Positions 61,039 to 64,000 of a stretch of DNA of 64,000 bases are shown here, piece by piece. Numbering within the stretch: the first letter of the stretch is position 1; every line of letters starts with the position of its first letter. The notes below the pieces were generated by a model. It was not told the DNA's origin. It made no database searches and saw only the letters and a list, made by a program, of their open reading frames with translations. A program made the position numbers and the translations under genes. The DNA comes from Methylocystis sp. (GTDB lineage Bacteria > Pseudomonadota > Alphaproteobacteria > Rhizobiales > Beijerinckiaceae), in contig JALHNQ010000006.1 in assembly GCA_022843405.1 (NCBI GenBank), forward strand, positions 1-64,000, in the 5' to 3' direction.

Positions 61039-61743
61039 ATGTTGGACGTGGTGGCGCGAGTGGCGAAGACTGGCGAGACGACGGCGACGCTTCGGCACAC
61101 CATGGTTGAGCGTCAGCTCCGTCCTTTCGACGTCACGGATGTCCCCTTGCTTGAGCGCTTTTTGAGCGTTCCGCGCGAAATGTTCCTTCCAGATTCGCTC
61201 GCGCCGCTCGCCTATTCGGATCTCGCGGTCACCGTGAGGCCGGCCGGCGGACGCAGCCGCGGTCTACTGCCGCCGCTCGTTCTGGCGCGAATGCTTCAGG
61301 CTGCGGAGGTCAAAACGACCGACAAGGTGCTCGATATCGGCGGCGCCGGCTATGCCGCGGCGCTGCTCGCCGGACTTGCCGAGAATATCGTCGCGCTCGA
61401 ATGCGATCCCGGACTTTTTGAGCGCGCCCGGGCGGGGCTCGACGCGCTGGGCTGCAAGAACGTGCAGTTGGAGCTGGGGCCGCTGGAAGAGGGCTGCCGC
61501 GGCGCTGCGCCTTATGACGTCATTATCGTCGAGGGCCATGCCCGGGCGGGCCTTGACGCCTTGTTCGAGCAGCTGACGCCCAATGGACGCTTGCTGGCGA
61601 TCGTCACCCCGGACCCGCGCGGCGGCCAGCAAGCCGTACGTTTCGAGCGTCACGCCGGTCGCGCCGCGGGAGATCGGCCGCTGTTCTCGGCCAGCGCTCC
61701 AATTCTCGAAGGATTCGCTCAGGCTCCCGGATTCAGTCTGTAG
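61039..61743 (+). CDS. Protein-L-isoaspartate O-methyltransferase-like protein
   Basis: A 234-residue SAM methyltransferase of the PCMT-like group upstream of tolC in alphaproteobacteria. MVERQLRPFDVTDVPLLERF, LSVPREMFLPDSLAPLAYSD, LVLARMLQAAEVKTTDKVLD and IGGAGYAAALLAGLAENIVA are seen. The SAM loop is VLDIGGAGYAAALLA, and no strict GTG.GS active-site motif is visible, so repair activity is uncertain. TTG at 61009 and ATG at 61102 are alternative starts. Confidence 0.82.
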   Translation: MLDVVARVAKTGETTATLRHTMVERQLRPFDVTDVPLLERFLSVPREMFLPDSLAPLAYSDLAVTVRPAGGRSRGLLPPLVLARMLQAAEVKTTDKVLDIGGAGYAAALLAGLAENIVALECDPGLFERARAGLDALGCKNVQLELGPLEEGCRGAAPYDVIIVEGHARAGLDALFEQLTPNGRLLAIVTPDPRGGQQAVRFERHAGRAAGDRPLFSASAPILEGFAQAPGFSL

Positions 61744-61843
61744 CGCCGCCAATTCGCCCAAATCATAATTAGCGTTGCGTTCGGCGTTCATCGTTGCGAC
61801 TCACCAGCCGCAGAGCGGCCGGCGCGAGGTTAGGTTGGAAAAA

Positions 61844-63313
61844 ATGACGACTGACGGGCATGGCTTCGGAGGGCGGCGATCAGCCAACTTCTTGACCTGC
61901 GCGTCCGCCCTGTTGGTGCTTGCGTTTATCTGCGTTTCGCCCGACCGCGCTTCGGCCGAAAGCCTGATGTCGGCTCTGGCGCGCGCCTATTACGGCAATC
62001 CCGACCTCAACCAGAGCCGCGCCAATGTTCGAGTGCGGGACGAAGACGCGCCGAAAGCCAAGGCGGGCCTCCGGCCGAAGGCGAGCATCACGGCTCAGTA
62101 TGGCACGCAATATGCCGCCATCAAGATTCCGTTCGGCGGAAGCGCCAGCCAGCAGGCCGGCGCCGCATCGGGCGCCAGCGGCGATTTCGAAGATACGTAT
62201 GTGGGCTATCCACGCGGTGCGACGCTCAACCTGTCGCAGACGCTGTTCGACGGCTTTCGGACCGAAAATTCCGTGCGTCAGGCGGAATCCGGCGTGTTCG
62301 CGGCGCGATCGACAATGCGGCTGACCGAGCAGGCGACCCTGCAGAACGGCGCAACCGCCTATATGAATGTGCTGCGCGATACGGCGGTCGTGTCCCTGCG
62401 CAGGAACAACATTACGGTGCTCGAAGAGCAGCTCAAGCAGACGCGCGACCGTTTCCAGGTCGGCGAGGTGACCCGAACCGACGTCGCCCAGGCGGAAGCC
62501 TCGGTCGCTTTGGCCCGTTCGGAATTTTACGCCGCGCAGGCGCAGCTCAAGAACAGCATGGCGAATTATCGCCAGATCATCGGCGTCGAGCCGAAGCGTC
62601 TGGAGCCTGGGCGCAGCCTCGAGCCTTTGCTCCCGAAGTCGCTGGAAGCGGCGATTTCGATCGCTCTGGTGGAGCATCCCGGCGTGACGGCGGCGCTGCA
62701 TCAGGTCGACGCCGCCTCACTTGCGGTCAAGGTCGCGGAAGCGGCATTAATGCCCAATCTCTCGGTCAATACCCAGGTTTCGAATCAATATGATTCCTTC
62801 CTGGGCCTGCCGGGCTCCAGGCAGTTCACCGCTTCGGCAATCGGACAGTTGAACGTGCCGCTCTATCAGGGCGGCGCGGAATACGCCTCGATCCGGCAGG
62901 CGAAAGAGCAGCTTGGGCAGGCGAGGCTCAACGCGGACGTTCAACGCGACAGCGTGCGCGCCAGCGTCGTTTCGAGCTACGGACTCCTCGAGACCGCGAA
63001 AGCGTCGATCATCTCCGGCCAGGCGGCGGTCAAAGCCGCTGAGACGGCGCTCGCCGGCGTGCGTGAAGAGGCCAAGGTCGGGCAGCGCACGACCCTCGAC
63101 GTATTGAATGCGCAGCAGGCGCTTCTGAACGCGAGAGTCAATCTCATCGTCTCTCAGCGCGATCGCGTCGTCGCCTCATATGCCGCATTGGGCTCGATCG
63201 GTCGCTTGTCGGCGCGCGAACTCGACCTCGCCGTCGCGCTCTATGATCCGGGCGTCCATCTCGATCAGGTGCAGGAGAAGTGGATCGGTATCGACACGCC
63301 CGACGGCCGATAA
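61844..63313 (+). CDS. tolC: TolC family outer membrane efflux channel
   Basis: A 489-residue outer membrane factor. A signal-type segment (about residues 16-38) comes before ESLMSALARAYYGNPDLNQS and a first helical hairpin. TLNLSQTLFDGFRTENSVRQ is the channel motif with the beta-barrel entry, then YMNVLRDTAVVSLRRNNITV, TRDRFQVGEVTRTDVAQAEA. The second repeat has LNVPLYQGGAEYASIRQAKE and REEAKVGQRTTLDVLNAQQA. It forms trimeric exit ducts for type I secretion or RND pumps. The start was set at MTTDGHG; an upstream ATG at 61775 adds 23 residues. Confidence 0.94.
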   Translation: MTTDGHGFGGRRSANFLTCASALLVLAFICVSPDRASAESLMSALARAYYGNPDLNQSRANVRVRDEDAPKAKAGLRPKASITAQYGTQYAAIKIPFGGSASQQAGAASGASGDFEDTYVGYPRGATLNLSQTLFDGFRTENSVRQAESGVFAARSTMRLTEQATLQNGATAYMNVLRDTAVVSLRRNNITVLEEQLKQTRDRFQVGEVTRTDVAQAEASVALARSEFYAAQAQLKNSMANYRQIIGVEPKRLEPGRSLEPLLPKSLEAAISIALVEHPGVTAALHQVDAASLAVKVAEAALMPNLSVNTQVSNQYDSFLGLPGSRQFTASAIGQLNVPLYQGGAEYASIRQAKEQLGQARLNADVQRDSVRASVVSSYGLLETAKASIISGQAAVKAAETALAGVREEAKVGQRTTLDVLNAQQALLNARVNLIVSQRDRVVASYAALGSIGRLSARELDLAVALYDPGVHLDQVQEKWIGIDTPDGR

Positions 63314-63451
63314 GAATTTCGCGAATGCGGGTGACATCATAACGCGAAAAGTGTCGAATTCATTCGGGCCGAGTTGATTCGTCGTTTTGGCGCAATCGGA
63401 GATCCGGTCACCCTCATGCGCGGAGCTTTCCGCGCACAGCGGCAGAATTCC

Positions 63452-64000
63452 ATGAGCGCAGCGAACGCCTCCGCATCTTCGCACTCGTTTCAGGACGAAG
63501 CGCGTGCGAACGAGCCGTCAATGGAGGAAATTCTTACTTCGATCCGTCGCATTATCGCCGACGACGAGGGCATGCCGGGCGTGCGTCGTGACGTCCGCCG
63601 CCCACGCGCCGACATTGACGTAACGCCGGCGGCGCGCAGCGCCTATCCGGCACCCGTGCTTGAGCGCTTTCAGGACGAGCCGCCGCTGTCGCCCGCCGAT
63701 GTTTCTCGCGGCGAGCGCGAAGCGGCAGCAGCGCTTCGGCTGTCAAATGACGCGGTCGGCGCGAGACCGGAGCGCGAGGAGGATTCGCCGCAAGCTAGGG
63801 AGCTGTCGGAAGGTGAAAGCGTGACCGAACAAGAAAATCTCGGCGTAAGCATCGCCGACTCGGCGTCCGGCCAGGACAGGCCGCTGCTGTCGCCCGAATC
63901 AGCCGCGACGGTCGCCTCTGGGTTTCAGGCCCTCGCCGCAGGCGTGGCGTTCAGCGAAAGCGACATTCTCGACCGATGTGCGCAAGACATGCTGCGGCCG
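63452..64000 (+). CDS. PopZ-like polar organising protein (DUF2497), 3' part cut by window edge
   Basis: The 183 residues in the window start MSAANASASSHSFQDEARAN and EPSMEEILTSIRRIIADDEG, the DUF2497/PopZ N-terminal motif. A Pro/Glu/Ala-rich disordered region follows, and the C-terminal helical part begins near LSPESAATVASGFQALAAGV. PopZ gathers at the cell pole and binds chromosome-partition and cell-cycle proteins. The frame is open to the window end, so the true length is unknown. It follows tolC by 138 bases, a common order in Hyphomicrobiales. Confidence 0.9.
   Translation, partial: MSAANASASSHSFQDEARANEPSMEEILTSIRRIIADDEGMPGVRRDVRRPRADIDVTPAARSAYPAPVLERFQDEPPLSPADVSRGEREAAAALRLSNDAVGARPEREEDSPQARELSEGESVTEQENLGVSIADSASGQDRPLLSPESAATVASGFQALAAGVAFSESDILDRCAQDMLRP

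Overview
The window is 64 kb of GC-rich alphaproteobacterial chromosome. The gene set points to the Hyphomicrobiales (Rhizobiales), and a Methylocystaceae/Beijerinckiaceae-type genome is a reasonable guess: DUF2865 and IalB-type secreted proteins, an Omp31-like porin, a PopZ/DUF2497 polar organiser, an alphaproteobacterial-length UvrB with an N-terminal extension, a TolC - PopZ order, and CCA-encoding tRNA genes. The genus is inferred and not proven by the sequence.

Layout. 1-24.4 kb is mostly core chromosome: a DUF2865 protein (partial), creA, cysS, a DUF559 endonuclease-like gene between two copies of an inverted-repeat element, a GNAT acetyltransferase joined to citramalate synthase (cimA), a LOG-family hydrolase divergent from an Atm1-type ABC exporter, uvrB, a DegP/MucD protease, a GT61 glycosyltransferase, hflK-hflC, tRNA-Ser(GCU), several small secreted or membrane proteins, an outer membrane beta-barrel protein and a MazE/MazF-type toxin-antitoxin pair. 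Decayed pieces sit among these: a PIN-domain toxin tail and an adenylate-cyclase-like tail.

24.46-39.21 kb is a 14.75-kb integrated element in tRNA-Thr(UGU), bounded by 52-bp perfect direct repeats of the 3' half of the tRNA. It carries a tyrosine integrase, an AlpA-like regulator, a helix-turn-helix replication protein whose gene contains five palindromic iterons, a small terminase candidate, a large terminase, a DUF4055 portal protein, an HK97-gp10-like protein, a tiny glycine-zipper membrane protein on the opposite strand, a truncated ParB-like gene, a transmembrane-GAF protein with a small overlapping partner, and a secreted nuclease cluster. No major capsid, tail or lysis genes are recognisable. 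It is either a decayed prophage or a phage satellite.

39.2-64 kb is again core chromosome: tRNA-Thr, rlmB-ispE, tRNA-Gly(GCC), an acquired-looking patatin/cNMP-binding gene next to a truncated IS5-like transposase, ialB, ubiG, lysC, two tandem paralogous small proteins, murJ, a glycosyltransferase/deacetylase/methyltransferase group for surface glycans or lipids, a nadA-DUF4202-nadB-nadC operon behind a perfect 12-bp inverted-repeat operator, pyrB, a sulfur unit (cysK and a TauE/SafE exporter divergent from an Rrf2 regulator), a PCMT-like methyltransferase, tolC and a partial popZ.

The parts most worth study are the tRNA-Thr element (satellite-like gene set, iterons inside the replication gene, repeated regulatory motifs, the TM-GAF cargo pair), the repeat-flanked DUF559 unit, and the regulated NAD operon with an embedded DUF4202 gene.
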